A stretch of 64,000 nucleotides of DNA from positions 62,001 to 126,000 of the forward strand of contig CALGNX010000011.1 of assembly GCA_937958265.1 (NCBI GenBank). Direction: 5' to 3'. Both the position numbers and the translations under genes were made by a program. The notes under the pieces are model-generated. The model was not told the DNA's origin. It made no database searches and saw only the letters and a program-made list of their open reading frames with translations. Within the stretch, counting starts at the first letter, position 1. Every line of letters starts with the position of its first letter. Origin of the DNA: an uncultured Algibacter sp. Its GTDB lineage: Bacteria > Bacteroidota > Bacteroidia > Flavobacteriales > Flavobacteriaceae. Below, piece after piece: positions 52,454-61,012 of the stretch.

Positions 52454-53544
52454 AAATATTAGTCCATATAGCAAGAATTTTAGTGGGTGCTTTATTTATT
52501 TTTTCAGGATTAATAAAGCTGAACGACCCTATCGGATTTTCATATAAATTACAGGAGTACTTTAGTGCAGATGTTTTAAATATACCGTTTTTAGAGCCCT
52601 ATGCGCTTATAATTTCGGTGTTGGTTGTTGTTTTTGAAGTTGTTCTAGGTGTATTCCTTTTAGTTGGTTATAAACCTAAATTCACGGTTTGGAGCTTGTT
52701 ACTAATGATTGTGTTTTTTACATTTTTAACATTTTATGCCGCCTTTTTTGATAAAGTTAAAGACTGTGGATGCTTTGGCGATTTTTTAAAGTTAAAACCT
52801 TGGGAGTCCTTTTGGAAAGATGTTGTTCTTTTAGTGCTTATTCTTGTTCTTTTTGCAGGTTCAAAGCACATAAGGCCTTTGTTCAGTAAGCTACCAACTA
52901 CAGTTTTAGCATTACTTGGTTTTATTGGTAGTTTTTGGTTTGGTTATCATGTGCTTATGCATTTACCTACATGGGATTTTAGGGCGTATGCCATAGGTAA
53001 AAATATTAAAGAGGGTATGGTAGTGCCAGAAAATGCACCAAAACCAATACAAGAGTATAGTTGGAAATTTAATATAAATGGCGAGGAAAAAATATTAGTT
53101 ACCAATGGCTCATACCCAACAGTTCAAGGAGAATTTGTTAGTGTAGAAACTAAGATATTACAAGAAGGTTACCAGCCACCAATAGTCGATTTTTCTATTG
53201 AAAGTTCAAATGAAGATTTAACAACAGAATTTTTGAAAAAAGACAAATTACTTATTGTTGTGTCGTATAATCTTGATGGTATTGAAAAAGGAGGAGCTTT
53301 AAAATTAAAAGCACTACAAAGCCGTGCATTAAAAAATAATTTTAAAATAATAGGCTTAACGGCTTCTGGTGCAGAAGCCAAGCAAAGAATAAACAACGCC
53401 TATAACATCAATTTCGAGTGGTATTTATGCGATGAAAAAGTTTTAAAAACAGTGGTGCGTTCCAACCCAGGTGTTTTAGAGTTGGATAATGGCTTAGTTA
53501 AACAAAAGGTACATTGGAACGATATTGAAGATTTGGAACTGTAA
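52450..53544 (+). CDS. DoxX/MauE-like membrane protein with thioredoxin-like tail (BT_3928 type)
   Basis: The protein (364 residues) has four to five membrane segments in its first 190 residues, beginning ILVHIARILVGALFIFSGLIKLNDP, a DoxX/MauE-type opening. A soluble domain of about 160 residues follows (KDKLLIVVSYNLDGIEKGGA, FKIIGLTASGAEAKQRINNA). This part looks like a thioredoxin fold without an obvious CxxC. It also contains KVKDCGCFGDFLK in a loop near residue 105, a conserved Cys motif of this group. The family is poorly characterised; a redox or membrane-assembly role is a guess. Confidence 0.85.
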   Translation: MKILVHIARILVGALFIFSGLIKLNDPIGFSYKLQEYFSADVLNIPFLEPYALIISVLVVVFEVVLGVFLLVGYKPKFTVWSLLLMIVFFTFLTFYAAFFDKVKDCGCFGDFLKLKPWESFWKDVVLLVLILVLFAGSKHIRPLFSKLPTTVLALLGFIGSFWFGYHVLMHLPTWDFRAYAIGKNIKEGMVVPENAPKPIQEYSWKFNINGEEKILVTNGSYPTVQGEFVSVETKILQEGYQPPIVDFSIESSNEDLTTEFLKKDKLLIVVSYNLDGIEKGGALKLKALQSRALKNNFKIIGLTASGAEAKQRINNAYNINFEWYLCDEKVLKTVVRSNPGVLELDNGLVKQKVHWNDIEDLEL

Positions 53545-53690
53545 TAACTAAAAGTCATTGGTAATTTTATAACCACTAGTCCCATACAATTTAATAGAAA
53601 TTTCGATTTATTTTTTAACTTATAAAGAACTAACAACTGGTTAACTACATATTAAATAAAATATTTTACGCCTTACTTACCCTATTTGGG

Positions 53691-54713
53691 GTGGTAACGG
53701 TTATTTTCTTTCTTTTTAGTGTACTACCTGGCGATCCCGCACAAATGATGATGGGACAAAATGAAGATAGCCAACAATTAGCTACTCTCAAGCAAAAATA
53801 TGGTTTTGATAAACCAATAAGCACCCAGTACTTGTATTATATTAACGATTTGTCTCCGGTTTCATTTCACTCAAATAAAAAAGAGCACTATACATTTTTG
53901 AAAAAACAAAAGTATAACGCAATACCGCTATTCACGTTAGCACAAAAAACCATTGTTTTAAAAACGCCGTACCTTAGGGAGTCTTTCGCAAAACAAGGTA
54001 AACGCGTAAGTCAAGTATTGTTGGAAACTCTACCAAATACATTTGTACTAGCAGTATCGGCAATAACTATTGCAATTATAATAGGCGTTTTATTGGGTAT
54101 TGTTTCAGCACTCTACAAAGATAGGTGGCAGGACAAGATTATTCAAATTCTTAGTACCCTTGGTATGAGTATCCCATCTTTTTTTAGCGCTATTCTATGC
54201 GCTTGGCTCTTTGGCTACCTACTGCACGACTTTACAAATTTGGAGATGACAGGTAGTTTGTATGAGTTAGACGATTTTGGCGAAGCCATGCATATCAAAT
54301 GGAAAAATTTAATACTACCAGCCGTCGTATTAGGTATACGGCCGTTAGCAGTAGTTATTCAACTTATGCGTAATTCATTACTAGAAGTATTCAATCAAGA
54401 CTATATTCGAACGGCACGTGCTAAAGGTTTAACCGAATTTCAAATAATTAAAAAACATGCACTTAAAAATGCTTTAAACCCAGTAGTAACTGCAATTTCT
54501 GGTTGGTTCGCATCCATGCTAGCCGGCGCTGTTTTTGTTGAATATATTTTTGGTTGGAATGGTTTAGGTAAAGAAATTGTAAATGCCTTAAATACACTAG
54601 ATTTACCCGTAATTATGGGGGCAGTATTAATAATAGCCTCACTATTTGTAATTATAAATATTTTTGTAGATTTAATATATCTTTGGTTAGATCCAAAAGT
54701 AAAACTAGAATAA
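53691..54713 (+). CDS. DppB/OppB-type ABC transporter permease
   Basis: This membrane permease of the dipeptide/oligopeptide importer family shows PGDPAQMMMGQNEDSQQLATL near the front and the binding-protein-dependent transport signature (RNSLLEVFNQDYIRTARAKGLTE) near residue 230. A large periplasmic insertion lies at about 45-110. The GTG at 53691 begins inside the first helix. The frame continues upstream to a stop at 53631 and reads NYILNKIFYALLTLFGVVTV, which fits the family's N-terminus. The true start is therefore probably a non-ATG codon around 53637-53649. No partner permease, binding protein or ATPase lies nearby. Confidence 0.88.
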   Translation: MVTVIFFLFSVLPGDPAQMMMGQNEDSQQLATLKQKYGFDKPISTQYLYYINDLSPVSFHSNKKEHYTFLKKQKYNAIPLFTLAQKTIVLKTPYLRESFAKQGKRVSQVLLETLPNTFVLAVSAITIAIIIGVLLGIVSALYKDRWQDKIIQILSTLGMSIPSFFSAILCAWLFGYLLHDFTNLEMTGSLYELDDFGEAMHIKWKNLILPAVVLGIRPLAVVIQLMRNSLLEVFNQDYIRTARAKGLTEFQIIKKHALKNALNPVVTAISGWFASMLAGAVFVEYIFGWNGLGKEIVNALNTLDLPVIMGAVLIIASLFVIINIFVDLIYLWLDPKVKLE

Positions 54714-54758
54714 TTTGTATAACAACATTGGCATTTATTGAGCAGAAACTTTAAAAAT

Positions 54759-55049
54759 ATGGAATTCAAACAAAAACAAATTAATTACTACAGGAAGTGG
54801 GAAAATAAAAGAAAAAATAAATTAAAGTATTTACTAATTGAAGGAATGCTTTATTGGGCACTTCCATTTGCTATATTTATGATATTTTTTGAATTAAACG
54901 ATACTGGTTTTACTTTTTCAATAGAAATCTTAAAAAAATTTATTATAATTTATTCAATAGCTTCAGTATTAGGAATTTTAACAGCGCTTTTCTCTTTTAA
55001 AAGAATTGATAAAAATTATTTAAAATTTAAAAATGAACCTATGATTTAA
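54759..55049 (+). CDS. Small two-span membrane protein, unknown
   Basis: The protein (96 residues) has a basic N-terminus of about 30 residues (KQKQINYYRKWENKRKNKLK) and two membrane segments at about 34-52 (LIEGMLYWALPFAIFMIFF) and 65-85 (IIIYSIASVLGILTALF), with a basic C-terminus. No family is recognised. The ATG at 54759 is preferred over an in-frame TTG at 54738. It lies 45 nt after the permease gene and may be co-transcribed, but a functional link is not evident. Confidence 0.65.
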   Translation: MEFKQKQINYYRKWENKRKNKLKYLLIEGMLYWALPFAIFMIFFELNDTGFTFSIEILKKFIIIYSIASVLGILTALFSFKRIDKNYLKFKNEPMI

Positions 55050-55383
55050 TTGTTACAACAAAAACGGCTTATGTCTTTTTTTGTAGAAAAACCTATTTAT
55101 TCGCAATTATTGCAAATGCAGTTGTAATGATTAGTAATTTTATAATTACATAAGATATTGGATAGAAAATTTTGGCTATTAACATTATTTAGTATTTCCC
55201 ACTGTTTTTTACAATTAGAGAGAACAAAAGAAAAAACCTCGATACAAACAATAAAATTTATTACCAGCCTTTTGGAAATGTACAAAACCCTACGGGATTT
55301 TATTTACCAAAAATTACCTGCTTAAATCACGCAACAAACTATAAATAAACCTTAAACTTTTATAATAGAAATAAAAATAAAAT
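55050..55383. other. Short gene-free stretch
   Basis: No supported gene. A 55-codon plus-strand frame from a TTG at 55158 to 55325 reads FWLLTLFSISHCFLQLERTK, and two other short frames exist, but none has a recognisable family, start context or partner. They are left uncalled. Confidence 0.4.
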
Positions 55384-55875
55384 ATGAAAAATATAATATA
55401 TGCATTAGTATTATCAATAACCCTATTTAGTTGTAATTCGCAAGCGCCTAAACAATTTTCAGAGGGTGCTTTAAACGATACGTTTATTAATTTAAAGGAT
55501 CAATCGGTTACCTTAAAACATATTTTAGAAACCCATAAAGGCCAAAATATTGTTATCGATATTTGGGCATCGTGGTGTGGCGATTGTATAAAAGGCATGC
55601 CAGCAGTAAAAGCATTACAAGCACAATTTACAGATGTAGCTTACGTGTTTTTATCGTTAGATAAGAGTAAAGCAGCCTGGAAACGTGGTATAAAAAAGTA
55701 CCAAGTAAAAGGCGACCATTATTTTATGGCCTCAGGTAAAAAGAGCGATTTTGGAAACTTTGTAAATATCAGTTGGATTCCAAGATATATGGTTGTTAAT
55801 AAAGCTGGCGAAATCGTTGTATTTAATGTTATCGAAGCTAATGATGATAAGTTAATTCAAGCATTAAAAAATTAA
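55384..55875 (+). CDS. Thioredoxin-like lipoprotein, TlpA family
   Basis: The protein (163 residues) has a lipoprotein signal ending SITLFSC (cysteine 17) and a thioredoxin fold with the active site WCGDC at residues 64-68 in DIWASWCGDCIKGMP. The cis-proline region is in WIPRYMVVNKAGEIV. TlpA-like proteins keep cysteines of exported proteins or cytochromes in the right redox state. It probably sits on the outer or inner membrane facing the periplasm. No cytochrome biogenesis genes are adjacent. tpiA follows after 86 nt. Confidence 0.93.
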   Translation: MKNIIYALVLSITLFSCNSQAPKQFSEGALNDTFINLKDQSVTLKHILETHKGQNIVIDIWASWCGDCIKGMPAVKALQAQFTDVAYVFLSLDKSKAAWKRGIKKYQVKGDHYFMASGKKSDFGNFVNISWIPRYMVVNKAGEIVVFNVIEANDDKLIQALKN

Positions 55876-55961
55876 CTATTTTTGTTAATATTTAAAAACT
55901 AAGCAGTACTAACAGATTATAAAAAAAATAATCCTCCATATTAAGAGGTTATCACAACATT

Positions 55962-56711
55962 ATGAGAAAACAAATTGTAGCTGGAAACTGGAAAATGAAT
56001 AACGATTTAGCGCAAACCGAAACGCTAATTTCAGCTTTAAAAGCACAAAAAAATACAACAGGTGCAGAAGTTATGATTGCGCCAACAGCAACCAATCTAT
56101 GGCAGGCTTACACGAGCCTAAAAGACTCTAAAATTGAAGTGATTGCACAAAATATGCATTTTGCTGAAAGTGGGGCTTATACAGGAGAAATAAGCGCAAA
56201 AATGCTAAAAAGTGTTGGTGTAAATACCGTTATTTTAGGGCATAGTGAACGTCGTGAATATTTTAACGAAAACGACGCATTATTAGCACAAAAAGTAAAC
56301 GCAGCACTTGCAAATGGCATGCGTATCATCTTCTGCTTTGGTGAGGAGTTAGCAGACAGGAAATCTGGCAATGAAGAGCAGGTTGTAGGTAATCAAATAA
56401 AAAATGCTTTATTTCATTTAGAAGCTGCCGCTTTTAAAAACATAGTTTTAGCCTACGAACCTGTTTGGGCTATTGGAACGGGGGAAACAGCAAGTCCAGA
56501 ACAAGCACAAGATATGCACGCATTTATTAGAAAATCTCTAGCAGATAAGTACGGCAACGACGTAGCAAACGAAACATCAATTCTATATGGAGGTAGCGTA
56601 AAGCCAGCCAATGCCCAAGAAATTTTCTCTAAACCAGATGTCGATGGAGGTTTAATTGGAGGTGCAGCCCTAAATGCAGACGATTTTTTCGCCATAGTAA
56701 ATGCATTTTAA
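55962..56711 (+). CDS. tpiA: Triosephosphate isomerase
   Basis: TpiA interconverts dihydroxyacetone phosphate and glyceraldehyde 3-phosphate. The protein (249 residues) has the substrate lysine in AGNWKMN (Lys11), the histidine in LGHSERREYF, the catalytic glutamate in AYEPVWAIGTG near residue 165 and the phosphate loop GGSVKPANAQE, then DGGLIGGAAL. All catalytic residues are intact. It is followed at once by repeat copy 4. Confidence 0.98.
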   Translation: MRKQIVAGNWKMNNDLAQTETLISALKAQKNTTGAEVMIAPTATNLWQAYTSLKDSKIEVIAQNMHFAESGAYTGEISAKMLKSVGVNTVILGHSERREYFNENDALLAQKVNAALANGMRIIFCFGEELADRKSGNEEQVVGNQIKNALFHLEAAAFKNIVLAYEPVWAIGTGETASPEQAQDMHAFIRKSLADKYGNDVANETSILYGGSVKPANAQEIFSKPDVDGGLIGGAALNADDFFAIVNAF

Positions 56712-56734
56712 TTAAACTATAAACACTATAATTT

Positions 56735-56830
56735 GGGCGTTACCACAAGGGTCGCGCTTTCCATTACAAGTCCGCGCTCACCCGATAAAAATCGGGAGAG
56801 CTGTGGGCTTTTCATTACAATCGCTAACGC
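56735..56830 (-). repeat. Interspersed non-coding repeat, copy 4 (inverted)
   Basis: From GGGCGTTACC to ATCGCTAACGC, about 96 nt, the reverse complement of copies 1 and 2 with a diverged middle. It retains AGTCCGCGCTCACC and GCTGTGGGCTTTTCATTACAA, and has the internal hairpin CCCGATAAAAATCGGG. It lies between tpiA and prmA, beginning 24 nt after the tpiA stop. Confidence 0.82.
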
Positions 56831-56863
56831 GAGCTAATTTTTTAAAATTAAATACCAAAAGCC

Positions 56864-57697
56864 ATGTCTAATACCACTTACATAGGTTATTATTTTAAAG
56901 TAAAACCATTGCAACCAGGTGTTGAAATACTAATAGCAGAATTAGGATACGCCGGTTTTGAAAGCTTTGTAGAAACCGAAGAAGGTGCAACAGCTTACAT
57001 TCAAAAAGACGTTTGGCATCCCAATATTCTGGACGATATACAAATATTAAAATCCAGCGAATTTGAAATAACGTTCACCTTTGAAGATATTGAGCAAACC
57101 AATTGGAACGAAGAATGGGAAAAAAACTTTAATCCTATTGTAGTAAATGAAGCCTGTGCTGTTCGAGCGCCATTTCACACAAAATTCGATACTGAATACG
57201 ATATAATAATCGAACCTAAAATGAGTTTTGGTACAGGGCACCACGAGACCACTCATATGATGATTCAACACATATTAAAAAACAATTTTGAAAATAAAAC
57301 GGTTTTAGATATGGGTTGTGGCACCGGAGTTTTAGCTATTCTAGCAGAACTAAAAGGAGCAAAACCTATAGATGCTATAGATTATGATAATTGGTGTTAT
57401 TTAAATAGTTTAGAAAATGTAGCGCGTAATAATTGTAAACACATTACAGTTATCGAGGGCGATGCTTCGGTTATAAAAAATAAATACGATGTTATTATAG
57501 CAAATATAAACCGCAATATTTTAATGCAGGATATGGCAACTTATGCGTCATGTTTAAATAAAAATGGGATGCTTTTTTTAAGTGGTTTTTACGCAGAGGA
57601 CATTCCTATGATTAAGGCCGAGTGCCAAAATCTTATGTTAAAATTTGAAGAAAAATTAGAAAGAAACAATTGGGTATCATTAAAATTTATAAATTAG
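56864..57697 (+). CDS. prmA: Ribosomal protein L11 methyltransferase
   Basis: PrmA trimethylates ribosomal protein L11. The protein (277 residues) has an N-terminal L11-recognition domain (YYFKVKPLQPGVEILIAELG, then WEKNFNPIVV) and the SAM-binding domain with FGTGHHETTHMM, VLDMGCGTGVLAI and VIIANINRNIL. Length and motifs are normal for the Bacteroidota form. clpS follows 34 nt later on the same strand, a frequent pairing. Confidence 0.96.
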   Translation: MSNTTYIGYYFKVKPLQPGVEILIAELGYAGFESFVETEEGATAYIQKDVWHPNILDDIQILKSSEFEITFTFEDIEQTNWNEEWEKNFNPIVVNEACAVRAPFHTKFDTEYDIIIEPKMSFGTGHHETTHMMIQHILKNNFENKTVLDMGCGTGVLAILAELKGAKPIDAIDYDNWCYLNSLENVARNNCKHITVIEGDASVIKNKYDVIIANINRNILMQDMATYASCLNKNGMLFLSGFYAEDIPMIKAECQNLMLKFEEKLERNNWVSLKFIN

Positions 57698-57731
57698 TAC
57701 TAAAATTATTTCTTAAAAAAAGACTTGAAGT

Positions 57732-58007
57732 ATGAGTACAAAAGAAAAAGTTTCTGAGGACGTATTATTAGAGGAAGAAGTATTAACCCAAAACGAAATT
57801 GTTTTGTTTAATGATAACGTTAATACATTCGATCATGTTATAGAAACCCTTATTCATGTATGCGATCATTCTGCAGAGCAGGCAGAGCAGTGCGCAATAC
57901 TTGTGCATTACAAAGGTAAGTGTACTGTTAAAACAGGCTTATTAAAAGATTTAAAACCACGCTGCTCCATGCTTTTAGAAGCAGGTTTAAGTGCGGAACT
58001 TATTTAA
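57732..58007 (+). CDS. clpS: ATP-dependent Clp protease adaptor ClpS
   Basis: ClpS binds N-terminal degrons and hands substrates to ClpAP or ClpCP. The protein (91 residues) has a variable N-terminus and then IVLFNDNVNTFDHVIETLIHVCDHSAEQAEQCAILVHYKGKC, with the conserved NDD-like loop and HxxGKC that form the N-degron pocket. The C-terminal strand is KDLKPRCSMLLEAGLSAEL. The length is typical. A terminator follows. Confidence 0.95.
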   Translation: MSTKEKVSEDVLLEEEVLTQNEIVLFNDNVNTFDHVIETLIHVCDHSAEQAEQCAILVHYKGKCTVKTGLLKDLKPRCSMLLEAGLSAELI

Positions 58008-58024
58008 TTAAATCGTTTATATAA

Positions 58025-58070
58025 AAAAATCCTCAAAATGTTTAAACAACTTTTTGGGGATTTTTTTTTT
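58025..58070 (+). terminator. Intrinsic terminator of prmA-clpS
   Basis: AAAAATCCTCAAAA pairs with TTTTGGGGATTTTT (one G:U pair) around a 13-nt loop, followed by a long T-run. The remainder of the 58071-58322 gap shows nothing recognisable. Confidence 0.88.
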
Positions 58071-58322
58071 TGGAAAAGAAAGGCTAATATCTTTTGTTGG
58101 CTATTGTAATTTACTTTTTGTTAGGTTTATTAAGTCGTAATTTAATTATTTAAAAAAAGACACAATTGCGGTTTAATTTATCTCAAAATACACAAATGAT
58201 ATAAAAATAAATTACACGAATAATACGTGTTTTATAAAAGTATAGCGATTTAACTATTTGTTACCATAAGCATAAATTTACGGCCTTATTTTATATGTTA
58301 TTTTAAATTAAGTATGCCAACG

Positions 58323-59441
58323 TTAAATAGTTTTTCTATATGTTTTTCGTCGCTTATAAACTTCAGGAGAAAAGTGTTTCCAAATCTTATGTATAGCCTC
58401 ATTGTCTTCTAATTCGGGTGTTCTATAACACGTTTCAATACCTTTGGCTTTAAAAGTTTCGTAGTATTCGTTAAAAATTACAGCATGAACGCCCTTATTT
58501 TGATAATCTGGATGAATGCCTATTAAATAAAATATAACATCTTTACTGTTCTTTTTAGCATTTATAATATGTCTAAATCCAAAAGGAAATAATTTGCCAT
58601 TCATCTTTTGTAAGGCACTTGAAAAAGCAGGCATTACAATAGCAAACCCAACCATGTTATCATCTTTATCAACCACAAATTTTATATATTCAGGGTTTAT
58701 AAAACTTATAAATTTCTTTTTAAAGTAAGCTTTTTGTATATCGTTAATAGCAACAAACGAAGCTAGAGAAGCATAACTATCATTAAACAAATCGAACATT
58801 TTGTCCACATAAGGCATAACCTCTTTGGTTTTTGTAAGCTTTAATGGGGTGAGCTGGTAACGCCTTTTAATAAGTTCTTGTGCTTTTTTGAAAAACTCTG
58901 GCTTTACGTTACTAAAAGGGAATTTACTTTCAGAATATGCTTTTTCTATTTGGTAACCAGCAGCTTCGTAATGTTTTTTGTAATACGAGTAGTTGTACCA
59001 GGTTACCATGGGGGCAATGGATTCAAAGCCCTCCGTCATAACACCAACCTTATCTAAATTTGAAAAACCAACAGGCCCTTCAGTATATTCTAAATTATGC
59101 GACTTCCCAATAGAAGCAACTTTATCTAATAATTTTTGTGATACTTCCAAATCATCAATAAAATCAAACCAACCAAAGCGCATTTTTTTTTGCTGTTGTT
59201 GTTTAATTTCCAACCAATTTACAATAGCAGCTATTCTACCAACTATAACGTCATTTTTATAGGCTAAAAATAATGTGGCTTCAGCATCTTTAAATACAGG
59301 GTTCTCCTCTTTATTAAATGTTTTTATTTCCTGGCTTATAATAGGAGGTACCCAAAATTTAGAATCTTTGTAAAGTGTAAAAGGGAATTTTACAAAAGCT
59401 TTTAAATCTTTTTTAGTTTTTACTTCTTTAATTGTAATCAT
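58323..59441 (-). CDS. GNAT-like acyltransferase
   Basis: The protein (372 residues) has a C-terminal GNAT-type acetyl-CoA fold: IGIHPDYQNKGVHAVIFNEYYETFKAKG is the pantetheine/Q-x-x-G region and IETCYRTPELEDNEAIHKIW follows. The N-terminal half (FPFTLYKDSKFWVPPIISQEI, RIAAIVNWLEI) is specific to a group of Bacteroidota proteins that I recall being mislabelled as GTP cyclohydrolase. The substrate is unknown. It lies 28 nt after the transporter-like gene and is probably in the same transcript. Confidence 0.85.
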   Translation of the reverse strand: MITIKEVKTKKDLKAFVKFPFTLYKDSKFWVPPIISQEIKTFNKEENPVFKDAEATLFLAYKNDVIVGRIAAIVNWLEIKQQQQKKMRFGWFDFIDDLEVSQKLLDKVASIGKSHNLEYTEGPVGFSNLDKVGVMTEGFESIAPMVTWYNYSYYKKHYEAAGYQIEKAYSESKFPFSNVKPEFFKKAQELIKRRYQLTPLKLTKTKEVMPYVDKMFDLFNDSYASLASFVAINDIQKAYFKKKFISFINPEYIKFVVDKDDNMVGFAIVMPAFSSALQKMNGKLFPFGFRHIINAKKNSKDVIFYLIGIHPDYQNKGVHAVIFNEYYETFKAKGIETCYRTPELEDNEAIHKIWKHFSPEVYKRRKTYRKTI

Positions 59442-59469
59442 AATTAATGTTAAGAAAAAGCTTTAGTTA

Positions 59470-60492
59470 TTAGTTAAAATTAGTTTCTTTTTTTGTCCCC
59501 TTATTAACTTTTTCTGCAGGCGCATTTTTGCTTTTATTTTTCTTTCTGTTTTTTCCATTTTTATTATCTCTTCTTTTTCCTTCATCTTTAGCAGAAAGGC
59601 CATTGTCTATGTTTTTATTTTTATCTTTATGGAAGTCTAAACGATACGACGCACCAAAATTAAGGCTAAATACAGAGGGCGTATCTTTGGCATTAAAAGT
59701 AAGTCCTGCATCTAATTGAAAATTTGAGCCCATTAAATAAGCGCCGCCAAATCTAAAAAGATTATCTGCATAAAAGTCACTTTTAATGCCTTGTGTTTCT
59801 GCAAAAAGCACCCAGTTTTGGTTTAGAGAACGGGTTAAAGTTAAAATGTATTGGAAATCAGGTTGTTCGGTTCCTATTCTATCTTTTATTAAATTAACCA
59901 CAAAAACCCAACCGCCAGAAAAATTATTTTGTGTAGCAATTATGACTTTAGGGCTAAATCCTTCAATACCTGATGCTGTAAATGGGTTTGGGTCGACATC
60001 ATAATTACCACCAAGATATACAGAAACGGCAGGAATTAAAGATTTCCATTTAAATTTACGGTTAGCGTTCCAACTAAAAAGATTAGGTTTTTCTTCTTCT
60101 GCATTTTTATAAGGATCAAATACTAAATATTTAGCACCAACGGTTAAAAATCTAAAATTAGATCGGTCTTCTTCAGCAGAGGGATTGGCTGTAAATATTT
60201 TTGTATCGTTCTGGTAGGTACCTTCAATATTAATTTCCAATGCTTCAAAAAATAAGCCATAACGTGCAGCGAAATCTACACCAAAGCCAGATACTTCAGA
60301 GGCAGGAGCAGGCGTTCTTTCTTCTTTAACAGAAAATGCCCCCAATTCTAGCTGCGCTACACCGGTACCTACAGAAAAAGCACTTCTAGAAACGCCAGGT
60401 CTATTAGAGTTAATAACGTCTGTGTACTGGCAAAACGCTTGGTTAGATATTAGGCTTAAAAGTAAAAAAAGTTGCAATTTAAAAAAATTCAT
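59470..60492 (-). CDS. Outer-membrane transporter-like protein with basic C-terminal tail
   Basis: The protein (340 residues) has a signal peptide (LFLLLSLISNQAFCQ), then TDVINSNRPGVSRSAFSVGTGVAQLELG and a beta-strand-rich barrel resembling the phenol-degradation meta-pathway (MetA) transporter family. Strands such as GGNYDVDPNPFTASGIEGF and FSLNFGASYRLDF fill the middle. The last 50 residues are a Lys/Asn/Arg tail (RRDNKNGKNRKKNKSKNAP), unusual for a barrel protein, perhaps facing the periplasm. No substrate can be named. The GNAT-like gene is downstream. Confidence 0.82.
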   Translation of the reverse strand: MNFFKLQLFLLLSLISNQAFCQYTDVINSNRPGVSRSAFSVGTGVAQLELGAFSVKEERTPAPASEVSGFGVDFAARYGLFFEALEINIEGTYQNDTKIFTANPSAEEDRSNFRFLTVGAKYLVFDPYKNAEEEKPNLFSWNANRKFKWKSLIPAVSVYLGGNYDVDPNPFTASGIEGFSPKVIIATQNNFSGGWVFVVNLIKDRIGTEQPDFQYILTLTRSLNQNWVLFAETQGIKSDFYADNLFRFGGAYLMGSNFQLDAGLTFNAKDTPSVFSLNFGASYRLDFHKDKNKNIDNGLSAKDEGKRRDNKNGKNRKKNKSKNAPAEKVNKGTKKETNFN

Positions 60493-60603
60493 AGTTAATA
60501 GGTTTAATAAGCACTTTGATTAATACTATGTAAAGGCTTTTCAAATATAGATATTTTATATTTTTTTTATCATTATTGCAGGTTTTTTAAACATATAGAA
60601 TTG

Positions 60604-60611
60604 TATTTTTG
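60604..60611 (+). promoter_or_regulatory. Promoter -7 box for the DUF4834 gene
   Basis: TATTTTTG matches TAnnTTTG, 28 nt before the ATG at 60639. The nearest TTG (60576-60578) is 25 nt upstream, slightly far. Confidence 0.5.
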
Positions 60612-60638
60612 TTTTTTAATATTTTTAAAACTTTAAAA

Positions 60639-60902
60639 ATGGGTTTATTAAAAACCATATTTATAATTTTATTGGTGTATTATGGCTTTAAAGTTCTTGC
60701 TAGGCTTTTTGCACCTTTTCTTATTAAATTTGCTGCTAAAAAAGCAGAACAACGTTTTGGTGGTCAGTTTGGTCAAGGTGCTAAGAATACAAACAATCCG
60801 TCTCAAAAAAAGGAAGGTGAAGTGACTATTGATAAAATACCCAACACTAAAGCCTCGAATAAAGATGTTGGAGATTATGTGGATTACGAAGAAATTGATT
60901 AG
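60639..60902 (+). CDS. DUF4834 small membrane protein
   Basis: The protein (87 residues) has one N-terminal membrane segment (LLKTIFIILLVYYGFKVLARLFAPF) and a hydrophilic, disordered remainder ending DVGDYVDYEEID. This is DUF4834, a Bacteroidota family of unknown function commonly found before a YfhO gene, as here. The ATG at 60639 is preferred over an upstream in-frame TTG at 60609, because TATTTTTG at 60604-60611 looks like the promoter box and overlaps that TTG. Confidence 0.85.
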   Translation: MGLLKTIFIILLVYYGFKVLARLFAPFLIKFAAKKAEQRFGGQFGQGAKNTNNPSQKKEGEVTIDKIPNTKASNKDVGDYVDYEEID

Positions 60903-61012
60903 ATATATTTCGTAATTAACTTAAAACAAAAATCGTAGGCTTTAAAAGTTTAGTAACTGTGGTGTGCCTGTTTCCGATAAATTATTACTATTTTTCGGCA
61001 TCATATTTATAA

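Noticed and set aside
55158-55325. 55-codon frame from a TTG, and overlapping minus-strand frame 55097-55285
   Set aside because: No recognised family or start signal; both frames cannot be real and neither is convincing.
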